Made by a program: the position numbers and the translations under genes
Notes under the pieces: model-generated
The model's database searches: none
Seen by the model: only the letters and a program-made list of their open reading frames with translations
What the model was told of the DNA's origin: nothing
Assembly: GCF_954871325.1 (NCBI RefSeq)
Contig: NC_088777.1
Location: forward strand, 44,183,366-44,247,365
Direction of reading: 5' to 3'
DNA from: Gordionus sp. m RMFG-2023
Taxonomy: Eukaryota > Nematomorpha > Gordioida > Chordodea > Parachordodidae
DNA length: 64,000 bases
In this document: piece by piece, positions 1 to 11,020 of the stretch
Numbering within the stretch: position 1 is the first letter of the stretch
Layout: the number at the start of each line of letters is the position of its first letter

Positions 1-299
1 TTATAAAAATTTAGGATCTAGATATAAGAGAAGTCAGATGTTAGAAAAAGATTTAACAAGCATTCATCAGTATTTTTATAATTTAAAAACTGACGTTTTT
101 ATATATCACAGTTCTTTCATACGAGCAATATTTGTTATTAGGGCTAAAAAAACATGATAAATAAGGATGATAAATTAATCAATTTAAAGAGTATAACAAT
201 TTTTATCAATATATATTCTCTATATATTTTACCGCTCTATATATTTTACCGATAATAATATCTACTGATATTTGATAGTTTATTTAAATCATAAAACAG

Positions 300-3200
300 T
301 TCGAAATGTGATGATTTGCAAGAAATATAATAATCCGAGTATGCTACTTTAATTTATATTGTTTTATATAAATCATATTAATTTAAATGAATTAATAAAG
401 CCAAATTTGCCTGCAAAAAAGAAAGTAAATTTATCTAAGAAAAAGGAAACTATTTTAAATATCAATGCATATAATATCTATTTATAGACGGCCTTATTAT
501 AAATACCACACGAGGTATTAAGTTTTCATGTTACAAATAAATATATTTACGCAATATTTTTTTAAATAAAATGTAGAAAATATTGAATGGGTTATAAATG
601 GTAGACTTTTTGCATATATAAATTCTTTAAAAAATTATATTTTTTTATAGATTACTTACATAGTATTGATCATTATATTGAAAGTATACTCAATTCAAAT
701 AAATTTCACATTAATTTTCATACGTTTTTGAATTTACGTTAAGATTCAAATTTGTTGATTGGAATAAGTAAATTTATAACATAATATTTTTATAAAAGAA
801 ATATTTGAACATATTAGGATTAGGAGTTGGAAGCCTTGCTCTTAACCTAAGTATAAATAATTTTCAACTAATTTTTTAGCACAACTTTATTATAGAACAA
901 GATAGGAAACCAAATGGTAAAATATTGTTTTGACTTATTAGAAGAAATTTTTATTTCTAATGCCTTGTCAATAAAATGAATATGTGTTTTTTATTTTTCA
1001 CCCCTAACTGCAAATTTTCACTTACGCTATCAATTTTTAAAAAAAATTATCTCCAATACTAAAATTGCAAATCAATTAATTATTTCGTTTTTCATGTTTC
1101 CATTTTAATTTGATATAAACTTTATTTAATCGGACTTACTTGTATTAATATAGTAACCGTCGAAATGGGAAGACTGTTCCATCTATGTATAAATTTTTAA
1201 CTTAATCAAGCATATATTCATAAATTTTTATATAAAATCTATCAAACCTATTTTACTAGAAAAATTGTAAAATATATTCTTATTAAAATTTACAACGTTC
1301 AAGTTACGATGGTAAAACAATTAGGTATTTATTCTTCATAAATGAAATAGTTTTATTTAAAAAATGTTTTTCATAAATCTAATTTTATTATATTTTTTAA
1401 ATTCATGATCTCGATCCCAAATACAAATTAGAAGGTGTAAATGGAACATTAAAAATATCTATAGGTAATCTTAAACAATTATGATATATTAAAAAAAAAT
1501 TTGAATGTAACTCTCATTGATACATATTTTTTCTATTTTTGAATATTATGATTAAGAAAAACTTTATATATATTTATTTTTTATATAAAAACTCAATTTA
1601 TAAAATAAGATACAATATAAACTATATCAAAATAAATTATATTTTAAAAAAAATTAAAAATTTTATAATAAAAATATGTATAAAAACGTGAAATCGTTCC
1701 TCTAGGTAATGGCTTTGTGAATTAATATATAGTGTGACATACATATTTCGATTGATATCCATTGCCGTAGGTAAAAATCTTTCTAAGAATTATATATTAA
1801 ACACCTACTTTCTACAGAATATCAATAGAATTAATCAGTGGCTTAGGGGGTGGGGGTAACCCCCCTCCCATAACCTCCTAACAATTTTTTTTTTACTTTT
1901 TTAAAAAATTTTAATTTTTTTATTACTAATAATTTTATTTACAAAACGGAAATAAAATAATATACGTATGATATCAAAATTAAATATATTTTAAAAAAAG
2001 AATTTTCAATTTTAAATGATCACATGTTTAAAATTATATGAACTAAAATACCAAATAATAGATAATATTTTCTGGCATAGTAGAGCGAGGGTGGAGAATA
2101 AATATGATCTGCATATTCCGAAAGATATTTTTTTGAAAAATAATTATAAATTTAATAATATAATTTATATTTTTAAACAAACTAGATATATATAAATTTA
2201 ACTAATTAGATAGTTTCAAAAATTTTAATTTATTTTTTATAACTTTTAATTAAAAGAGAACTAGTTTAATTTAGTAAAGATAAAGCTTTTATTTTCTTTT
2301 GCAGGTTGAGTCTGAGTTGTTAATTACCTTTAAGAGGATATTAAGAAAATCTCAGAGTTTCTGATGATTTATTAGGATCGTATGGTAAATTACTTTGTGA
2401 TGTCGAATTTTGGTATAAAATCTTGACAGAATATAGTAATCTTTGGGGCCAAAAAATGCTTAGCAGGCCTTTTCCATGTGTAATTGCACTTTAGATTCCC
2501 TGCCTAATATCAAAACATTGTTTTTTTATTTTAGTTATCTTATCGATTAGTACTTGCACTAATGAAAGGTCTTTTTGAACTTTGAAAAGGTTAATAACCT
2601 ATTTAATAAATAGCACCGGTGAACCGTTTAAATTGATTAGCTTAATTAAATATTTATAAGGATATTGTTCTAGATAAAAATTTGATTCTAGATAATTAGC
2701 CAAATCTCAGATAAAAGTAGACCTTTCTTAATAAATTCAAATTATAAAATTGAAATATGATTATAATATGTTCTTAGTCATAAAATTTTTATATGCAAAA
2801 CTTAATTATAATAAATGATTTTAATATTTATATATTATTTATATTATACTATTTTTAATAAAGGTATTGCATTTGCAATAAGATTTATTGATATTTTGAT
2901 AATATAATCATTTGTATTACAAAATTTGGCAAATTTTAGAATTAGTATTTCCAATTGTTCAGCCAGATTTAAAAAAGTTGATATAAAGATAACTACTGAA
3001 AAATTAATATTACATAATGTTTTTAGGGACCCAGCAGAAGGTCGGAAGATAAAAAGTTTAGGGGCGAAGCCCCCCCCCCCCCAATAAAATTTTAAACACC
3101 CTCCCCCTCCCTATGGATATATCCTGGCTGCACCACTGGAATCAATGATAGGCATGATAAAGAGATATAAATCTTTTTAGGCATTGTCCACACTAAATTG

Positions 3201-3437
3201 AATTATTCTAAACACTTTAATTAATTTCATTTCTTTTAGAAAATAAAACATTCCAGGAATCAGGTAATTTAATAGAATTTATTTTAAAATAGCCCTCTCA
3301 ATTTCATAATATTTCAGTCTCCGGGTTTATGAAAATCACGTCTGGTAGAAGTGGTAAGATTATATATGGCTTCTAACTTGCTTGAATTCAAAAATTAACT
3401 TATATTGCAGCTAAACCATACCTTTTGCAACACAATG
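300..3437 (+). CDS. Unit R1 of a phase-1 microexon gene family, laminin-G-like (14 exons)
   Basis: Exons: A 300-338, B 401-424, C 488-514, D 577-600, E 651-683, F 744-767, G 818-850, H 896-916, I 1154-1186, J 1304-1324, K 1432-1464, L 3240-3263, M 3318-3353, N 3411-3437; 399 nt in all. Each is bounded by AG and GT, starts with 2 nt and ends with 1 nt of a split codon, and has no stop. Whole-codon peptides: A RNVMICKKYNNP; B KFACKKE; C GLIINTTR; D NIEWVIN; E YLHSIDHYIE; F SNLLIGI; G LGVGSLALNL; H QDRKPN; I TVEMGRLFHL; J TMVKQL; K GVNGTLKISI; L NKTFQES; M SGFMKITSGRS; N KPYLLQHN. F-G and J-L recall the laminin-G pattern of a hydrophobic strand, then LxLNLG, then VKR..GTLKISI, which suggests an extracellular jelly-roll domain (inference). 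No start codon, signal peptide or stop exon was found, so the gene ends are unknown. The long K-L intron holds a hAT insertion. The closest unit is M3, with the same exon lengths throughout. Exon structure is firm; function is not. Confidence 0.85.
1836..3138. mobile_element. hAT-type non-autonomous element inside unit R1
   Basis: The segment begins CAGTGGCTTAGGGGG and its far end, read on the other strand, begins CAGTGGTGCAGCCAGG, so it has CAGTGG-type inverted ends. Flanking 8-bp direct repeats GAATTAAT (1828-1835) and GAATCAAT (3139-3146) differ at one base. An 8-bp target duplication with CAGTGG ends is typical of hAT transposons. It lies in the K-L intron of R1 and accounts for most of the size difference from M3, which lacks it. 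No transposase was recognised. G/C homopolymer runs occur near both ends (1846-1868 and 3068-3082). Confidence 0.75.
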
Positions 3438-4455
3438 GTAAATCTAAAATATAATATATATAATAGATTTGCAATGTGCTAAAAAAACAATTTTTCTCCA
3501 TAGATTATATTTATGATTAAAATATCATGATTTTCTGACATAACATCCAATAAGATAATAAAGAATCTAGATTTTCAACTAGTTTGAATCACTTTTTAAA
3601 CTTATATTTGTATTTTTTTTAATTGCTCAAAATTAAAAAAAAAATACTTAAAGCTAAAAATTTTAACTAAATTTTCAGATATTTTTTTTAAAATCTAAAA
3701 TGATTTTTCGAGTGTTTCAAACATTTTTTGGGGAATCTTTTTAAATTTGAGTATATTAGTTTATACCGGAACAATTAGTATTTTTTTTCTGAGCCTATCA
3801 GTTATAAACCCCTTTTTATGATGCTCTTATTTTATAGAGATAAGGGGGGGGGGGATTTGGATCCTAAAATTATTTTTTTTATTTTACGAGCACGTTTATT
3901 TAGGAATCTAGATTATTAATCATATTAGTTTTCTATTCTATGGATTAGACTCCTTTTAAATGCAATTCATATTATACTGAACTGGACTTGAAAAATAATC
4001 ATAATCTTGTATTTTAAATCATATTAAAATTAATTGCATATTTTAGTAAAACTTATTTCTAATAGAATGTATTTAGCTTTTATTTATTAAACTTTAAATA
4101 TAATGAATCTAAAAGTGACCACCTCATTATCGATTTATTTTAGATTTATCTCTCTCTGTTTAAATTATATTTAAATGTAATGAGTTATATGACCGTAGTA
4201 TGTATATTTATCAATATAATTCATTGGTAGAAAACGTTAAAAGTCATTTTCTTTCTATTAATTTTTTTGCTGATTATTTAGGCAATATAGAAAGTATGTT
4301 ATATATTATAATTATTTTAACTCATGAATTCATTGTGTTTTTTTTAAAATGAATTAAATTAAACTATACTTTTGGAAGCAATAATGATAGATGTATTTAC
4401 AATGATATCAATGGAAATTTTAAATTTTTATTTAAATCATAAAACAACTATTTAG

Positions 4456-7400
4456 CCCGAAACGTGATAATTTGTAGGAGATATCACGAAGAACTCGGTA
4501 AACCATATTTATTAATCAAAACCATAATATTTAAAAAAAATATTCTAGCCAATACCACATGCGAAGAAGAAAGTATTCTAGAAAACAACACAAAGATTTG
4601 CATTAAATCAAATATTATTATTCACATTTTACAGATGGCAATATCATAAGAACCACACAAGGTTTATGAGTTAATCAATCTGGGAATTGTATCTATATTA
4701 TTTTTTTAATGATTATATAATATTTTTCGAATTTTATTAAAGATTCAATGATATCATTATATGAGTTAATATTTATTACCCCATATTATTTATTAAATCA
4801 TATAGAAGCTAGCATGTGGGTTATAAAAGGTTTTGCATTTAACGTTTAATAATTCTTATAAAAAAAATGCTTATATTTCTTCTTATAGATTATTTAAATA
4901 ATACGGACCATTACATCACTAGTACATTATTATCCAGCTTCTATCTTGAATTTATATGTCTAAATATTTTAAGCTGAAAAATATGTGATCGGAATAAGTA
5001 AAAAAAATTTTAAGTAAAGTAACAATTTAATATTTGAATGTATTAGGAGTGGGAAATGAAAAACTAACTCTTATCATAGGTATACAAATTTTAATAAATT
5101 AATGGTAAAGTATAATTTTAATATAGAACAAGATAAAAAACCTAATGGTAAAATTGTTTGCTGATATGAAGAAAATTTTATATCTAAACGTTTAGGAATT
5201 TATCCTTGCTTTAATAACCCTTCAAGAAAAAAATATATATTAAATCATTCCTAGATATTTAAAAAGGATATTTGCTCTAATCTGATGTCAATAATTTTTA
5301 TTATTTCGATATTTTACAAATTAATGAATTAGGAAAGGTTACAAATTTTAAGGAAATGTTTCGAATATTATAGAAATAATTAAATTTAAATTAAAGCTAT
5401 AAAAAAAGTAGATATATCTATTTTAAAAAACTTGTCATGTAAAGTAAGAAACATTTCAATCAAATATTATATATTTTATTATACATTTTCGGTAATAAAA
5501 ATGTCTTAAATGAAACAATTAAACAAATTTATTTATAAGTTCCCAGAAACTATTATATATTAAAAGAAATAATTGAGGCACTTATATGTTTTAATATGGT
5601 TATGACCAAAAGAAAGTAAGGAATATCCTAAACAAAAATAGAAGGATTTATCATAAAAATTAAGAAATATTTTGAGAGAAAACTTTTCAGCCAATCCTAG
5701 TGTAGTTAAACAGTTCGATTTGAGCCAACTTTAAAAACAGCTGACTCAATATTTTCTACAGAAAAATACTACTCGAACCTGACATAAAAATTTGTACATA
5801 TATTAACGAAATCTCGAGACTTAGTCAATATTTTTTTAGCTATAATATTGAGATGGCGTTTTAGAAATCGTGCTAACTAGTAGAGATCATCAAAGTTAGG
5901 CCCGGCCCGATCAGGCTTCGGGCCGGGCTCGGGCCTAATTCTATTTAAAATAATCGGGTTTGGGCCGGGCCTAATATCTTAAAAAAACTCGGGCCAGGTC
6001 GGGTCGGACCTTCAAATTTTTTTAAAATATATCTAAATTTATCAATTTTATATTGAATTTTTATGTAAAATAAAATATTTTATTTTATTTATTGAAACTG
6101 AATGACATATAACATATGTCTTTTATTTTGAGTAATTATAAAAATTAATTTCTATATTTATAAATTTGGGCCTGGCCGGGTAGGTAAATTTTTTTTAAAA
6201 TAATTTCGGATTCGGACCGGGCCGGCAAAACTTTTTAAAAAAAATTTCGCGGGCTGGGCTTGAAAAATTTGGCCCGATGCAGATCAGTACTAACTAGCGC
6301 TATTTAACAACATTAACCGATCCCCATATTTCTAAAAAAATATAATATAATATTATTTTGATATTTTATTGATGATCAATTAATGGTATAGGATAACTGA
6401 TCTAATTTTTTTTTCGACATAGTTATTTATTCATTCATTTCTTTAATCTATCATTACTTTCTTTTCAATCCTTCAGGATTATCAGACAAATATTTAAAAA
6501 ATTGTTATTTATGAATAAATATATTCATATAATTTTACATAATATCGCTTAGGTTTTTAGGTCACATAATATATATAATTGCTTTAATTTTTTAAAAAAG
6601 AAGAAGGACTTAACTGCTAGATAACTATAATATGCGTTTAAAATATAACCTATTAAAAGAACAATTGAATACTTTTTGGGTTAAAGATTGATCAAATTAA
6701 GGCATTTTTATATATGTGATATTCTATATGTAAAAAATTTGTTTATCAAATCAATTGAGTTAGTTTATATAAATATATATTTACACAACCGAACAAATGT
6801 AGTCATATATATATAAAATGTTAATTAAATTTTTTTTAAATATTCCTGTGTGAATTAAATTCCTGTATGAATTAAATTCCTGTGTGAATTAAATCTCTGT
6901 AAATTTATAATTAATACCAAATAAATATTCTAAAACATAAAATAAGTTATTTGAATAAAAAGCATCTGAGTAATGTATTCAACATGTTTATCTATTTAAA
7001 AGCATAGAAAAAGAAAATTTTCAGCACTAATTTTCTCACAATGCTATATATAGCATTTGATTGATCATGAACCGAACCTCGATTACTTTGAGTTAAATTT
7101 CTAAATTATTTAGACCCAAACTTATATAGAATAGTTTATTTGTATAGCATTCATATACGATATAATGTGTCTAAAATGTTGAATATTTAGTAACGGTCGA
7201 AGGAGTATACAATTTAGGTAGATTAATTTAATCCAGTATAAATTTATTTTAATAATTAAAAAAAAGTGTTATATTAATTCACTATAATAAATTTCCTATA
7301 TTATAAAAAATAAATTGTATTTTAAAAAATTATCTGACGACAAAGATTTGATAGTAAAACGACTAGGTATATATATTTTGCGAAATATTTAAAATAATTT

Positions 7401-8098
7401 AATGAGTATGAATGTACATAAATATATAAATTAATATCTAGTTGGTGTAAACGGCACACTAAAAATATTTATAGGTAATCATGTTTAAATAATTATTTTA
7501 TTTATTAATCTAAATAATCCTTTAACAATTGAATTCTTATTGTATTATTTTTTTTTGAGAAATTTACGTTTTAATAAGAGACATTCAAGACTAGCCCGAA
7601 GAAGGCCATAAAATGATATGTTTTTCAAATATAGAGCCAGGTTTAAAAATTAATTACAAACCTGGGTAAAGTTAGACATAGAAGAATATTTAACCAAAAC
7701 TTAAACCGAGCTTATTTTTTTGGAATAATTTTTATAATCGGGGCGATTCCATAAATTATTAACGATGAATAGGACTTTGATTCTATTATATTTTATATCA
7801 TACGATTTTTTTTTATTTAAAATGATTGAAATCATTGTCATACACATAAATTGTATAATAATGAAAAATAGATTATACTTCAAGTAATATTTTGTCCCTT
7901 TAGGAAACAAAACAATCTATGAACCAAGTATATATTATATAATTTTTATAATGGTCTCCTAACGAGATTATTTAAGTTTCAGGAGATACTACAATTGTTT
8001 CCGATCCAAAAGGTACTAAGAAGATATTCAAGAAACTACTAGCTTAATTTAAAAACAAATTATTTTTATAGCTAAACCATACCTTTTACAATATAATG
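4456..8098 (+). CDS. Unit R2 of the microexon family (14 exons)
   Basis: Exons: A 4456-4497, B 4549-4572, C 4635-4661, D 4806-4829, E 4889-4921, F 4974-4997, G 5047-5079, H 5127-5147, I 7191-7217, J 7346-7366, K 7442-7474, L 7904-7927, M 7977-8012, N 8072-8098; 396 nt, all phase 1-1 and stop-free. Peptides include A RNVIICRRYHEEL, B NTTCEEE, C GNIIRTTQ, D ASMWVIK, E YLNNTDHYIT, G VGNEKLTLII, H QDKKPN, I TVEGVYNL, K GVNGTLKIFI, L NKTIYEP, M SGDTTIVSDPK, N KPYLLQYN. Exon A is 42 nt, a length shared only with M4, its mirror partner; exon I is short (27 nt). The H-I intron is swollen by a hAT MITE (5881-6289). For exon M the acceptor at 7976 keeps the family length and phase. A and B happen to be open through the intervening intron, but C is not in that frame, so splicing is still required. 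A likely terminal exon follows at 9326-9387. Confidence 0.85.
5881..6289. mobile_element. hAT MITE, GGCCCGG-rich, inside unit R2
   Basis: A 409-bp segment starts TAGAGATCATCAAAG and ends GATGCAGATCAGTA, giving TA..GATC inverted ends. A perfect 8-bp duplication CTAACTAG flanks it (5873-5880 and 6290-6297). Inside each end are repeated GGGCCGGGCC motifs that stand out sharply from the A+T-rich surroundings, as in several hAT families. It lies in the H-I intron of R2 and has no coding capacity. Confidence 0.82.
6843..6893. repeat. 17-bp tandem repeat, three copies
   Basis: The unit TCCTGTGTGAATTAAAT occurs three times head to tail; the middle copy has one substitution. It lies in the R2 H-I intron with no coding role apparent. 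Confidence 0.85.
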
Positions 8099-8349
8099 GT
8101 ATAATATTATATAATAAAATATATATTTATTTATATCGAGAATTTAGTTTTATATATAAAAAGAATAATAATATTTTTCATATAATTGTATTAGAATTAT
8201 TTTCTAAACGTATACAAATTGATAGCGAGATAAAAATATAGTAGGGAAGACTAGGGTTAAGTAAATCCCGTGGCTTGGCAAGCCACTATTACAAGGTTTA
8301 AATTTTAATAGAGCCTTTATTAGTATGCATCTATAGTCAAAAATGTTTT

Positions 8350-8860
8350 AAATAATTAATTATAAAAATTTTATTTAAGAAATAAAATTTGAGATAAAAT
8401 TCAAAATATTTTTACATGAGAGAATTTGAATTTTTATTAAGTTTTGTAATCATAGTCAAACTTTATAGCAAAGTTTTAACCCTCTTTTATAATTTGAGAA
8501 AGTTTTATTATTATTTATTTTGTCTAGATATAATTTCAATCGTGTAGTCAATTTAGAGCTAGCGGGGCTTGACCCAATACGGCAATTATAGCAATTAATA
8601 AAAAAAAAAAAAAATAATAATTAATTAATAAAAATTTTAAAATTTGTTATAAAATTCAAAATTTTTATAGGACAGAATTTTAATTTTTATTGTATAATTA
8701 TATATATGTAAATCAAACTTTATAATAAAGTTTTAACACTCCATTTGAGAAAGTTTTATGAGTATTTATTTTGTCTAGATATATTTTAATCGTGATTAGT
8801 CAATTTAGAGCTAGCGGGGCTTGATAAACCATACACATCAATTATAGCAGTTAACAAAAA
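8350..8860. repeat. Diverged tandem duplication of about 250 bp after unit R2
   Basis: Two head-to-tail copies share AAATTCAAAATATTTTTA, TTTGTCTAGATATA and CAATTTAGAGCTAGCGGGGC, the last at about 8550 and 8802. The copies have diverged by many substitutions and small indels. They lie between exon N of R2 and its possible terminal exon, and help make that interval far longer than in M4. Confidence 0.7.
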
Positions 8861-9325
8861 AATATTTCAAAATCTTGGAATGACAATTTCATAGCTGTTT
8901 ATGATTGGTGTTTGGGATTTATGCCAGGAAATCATAATCTCTCCTTAAGATCTTTATTTTTATAGGTCCAAAATGTTTATCAAATTAACTAAAATTTATA
9001 ATAAGCTTCAATTTAAAAATATTATGATATTTTGAACAAAATAATATATTATTCTATAAGTATCATTATTAATAGAAAAAAAGCTTTCAATCCATTATAG
9101 TCATAAAAAACTAATGGTTTAGGAAGCCCCTTGCAGTGATATGCCTCACCCTGATATTGGGGCATTGGGCAAAATTTCAACTTTTGCAAATAATTAAATT
9201 TGAAAAATATGATTATATTTTTATAAATATTTATAAGGCACTTTTATAGTTATAACTATCGATTTTAAATTGTTCTTTATAATATATAATAGGCGATTTG
9301 CAAAATGCAGTTCTACTAGCCTCAG

Positions 9326-9387
9326 TCTCCTCTATGCATGGCGTTATAACAAACTTTGGCTTTTTTTCTTCTGATTATATACTTTAA
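9326..9387 (+). CDS. Possible terminal exon (O) of unit R2
   Basis: After the AG at 9324-9325 a phase-compatible stretch (2 nt, then codons) reads SSMHGVITNFGFFSSDYIL and stops at TAA 9385-9387. AG sites at 9309-9310 and 9318-9319 would also work. The core SMHGVIT recurs on the - strand at about 31750-31795, 130-180 nt beyond exon N of M4, the mirror partner of R2, which argues against chance. In M4 no candidate acceptor gives the matching phase, so that copy may be lost or be spliced differently. In laminin-G domains the last strand often has the form hydrophobic-x-G-x-I-x-x-hydrophobic, which this fits loosely. No equivalent was found for the other six units. Confidence 0.4.
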
Positions 9388-11020
9388 GATAACCAAAAAT
9401 GTTATACTCCTTATACTTATAAATAACCCTATTCTGAATATAATGTTAACTTATTTTGGATTGAACCAAAAATATTATAACTATCTTAAAATAAAATTTA
9501 ATAATAATAATTGAGAGTATTTTTGAGTAAGAAAATAATGACCATCCCTACCAATTAATCTTAGGGCTCAATATAGCCCCGGGCTTAAATTACATTATTT
9601 ACCTTTCCATTTTAAAAATATTAGTATATTTTTTAATTTATACACCCCTTTTAAAATTCAAATTCTCAATATTAAATTTAGATTTAAATATTAATATAAT
9701 GTATATTTGTGGAAAAACAAACTAAAAGTAAATTTTTTTCCCCGTTATTTAGGAAATTTGCAAAGTAATTATAATTATATCACAATTATTTATTATTTTG
9801 TTATTGGGAAACATGATTTCTTTATTCAAACATTTATATCTTTTTTGTTTATTCTGATATAAACTCTTATATTAGATGAATTAAAGAAAACATGTTCCTT
9901 AACTTATTTTACAAAATAGAATTGGCAAGACTCAAGAAGACTTTGATAATGTGGAAGATATACATTATAATGTATTCAATTTTTTTGTGTAATTTTGAAA
10001 TGAGACCTGATGATTGTACTTAAAAAATATAATATCTTTCTAAGGTTGAATAAAGGCTTATAATTTAAATATACTGCAAAGGCGGAATATAAGATGAATT
10101 ACTAAATCAATCTTTAAAATAGAGGTCTTCATATTTAGCAAATAGTAGAGATATGCTTAAAATTTGTAATCAGAATAAATTATTTTCCAGAATTATCTAA
10201 AGCAGCGTAAATCAACCAATTATCTGTTGGTCCAGAGAATAATCACATCCTTAAATTTACAATTTACGACTTATTTCCACTTTCCACAAATAATTTACAA
10301 CAAATTCGATTTTCAAAAATTTTTTCCCATTTTGCTTAGTTATTGCTGGATTTAAAGGAGTCTAAATTAATTAACATTTCTCTAAAAGATATAAATTTAC
10401 GAGATGCTCAGGTCTATCTTTAATTCTAATTTACCTAATATAAAACTTATCTTCAATATATCTTGAATCCAAATTACTCGATATGCCTCTCATGGCTTAC
10501 TTATGAGATTTCGAGTCTCTCTTAAAACATTATCCTTATACAATTAAAAATAAAAAAAAGCAATTAAAATATCGACGAGCATATTTAACAGTTTTAAATG
10601 AGGGTTTGTTAAACATAATTTATCACGCACGTTATTTTTTTAATCTTATCATTCAAGACAAAAATTTGAACTGACTAAAAAATTTATTCATTATATCTTC
10701 TTCATTTTTTATGACCAAAATATTATGAATTTAAATATAACCCATGATTTTACCAAAATCTAAAAGTCTATAAAAAAAACTATATTTTAGTTAGCTATAT
10801 AATTTGTAATTTATGCTAACTTCATAAATATAACTCTAGAAAACAAATTAATGTTATAATAGAAATTTATTAAAAATATATAAAATTTTAGCTTTCTCCA
10901 ATTTTTAAATAACATTCTTTGTTCATAAAATTAAACTTTTTTAATATCTCAAAAAATTACTGATATGTAAATATCGCAAGATTTAACATTAAATAATTTA
11001 AACAAAACACTTTTATCTAG
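9388..11020. other. Spacer between R2 and R3, no gene recognised
   Basis: A+T-rich DNA with no family exon and no transposon domain I could name. If R3 has its own 5' exons or promoter they should lie here, but no candidate stands out on either strand. Confidence 0.5.

Noticed and set aside
300-600. First reading of the recurring blocks as non-coding repeats or regulatory motifs
   Set aside because: Every block has AG before and GT after it, a length divisible by three, one constant phase and an open frame in all copies, which repeats or binding sites would not show.
4464-4649. A 61-codon continuous frame starting inside exon A of R2
   Set aside because: It reads through introns by chance. 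Exons A and B share its frame but exon C does not, and the other units have stops in the same introns.
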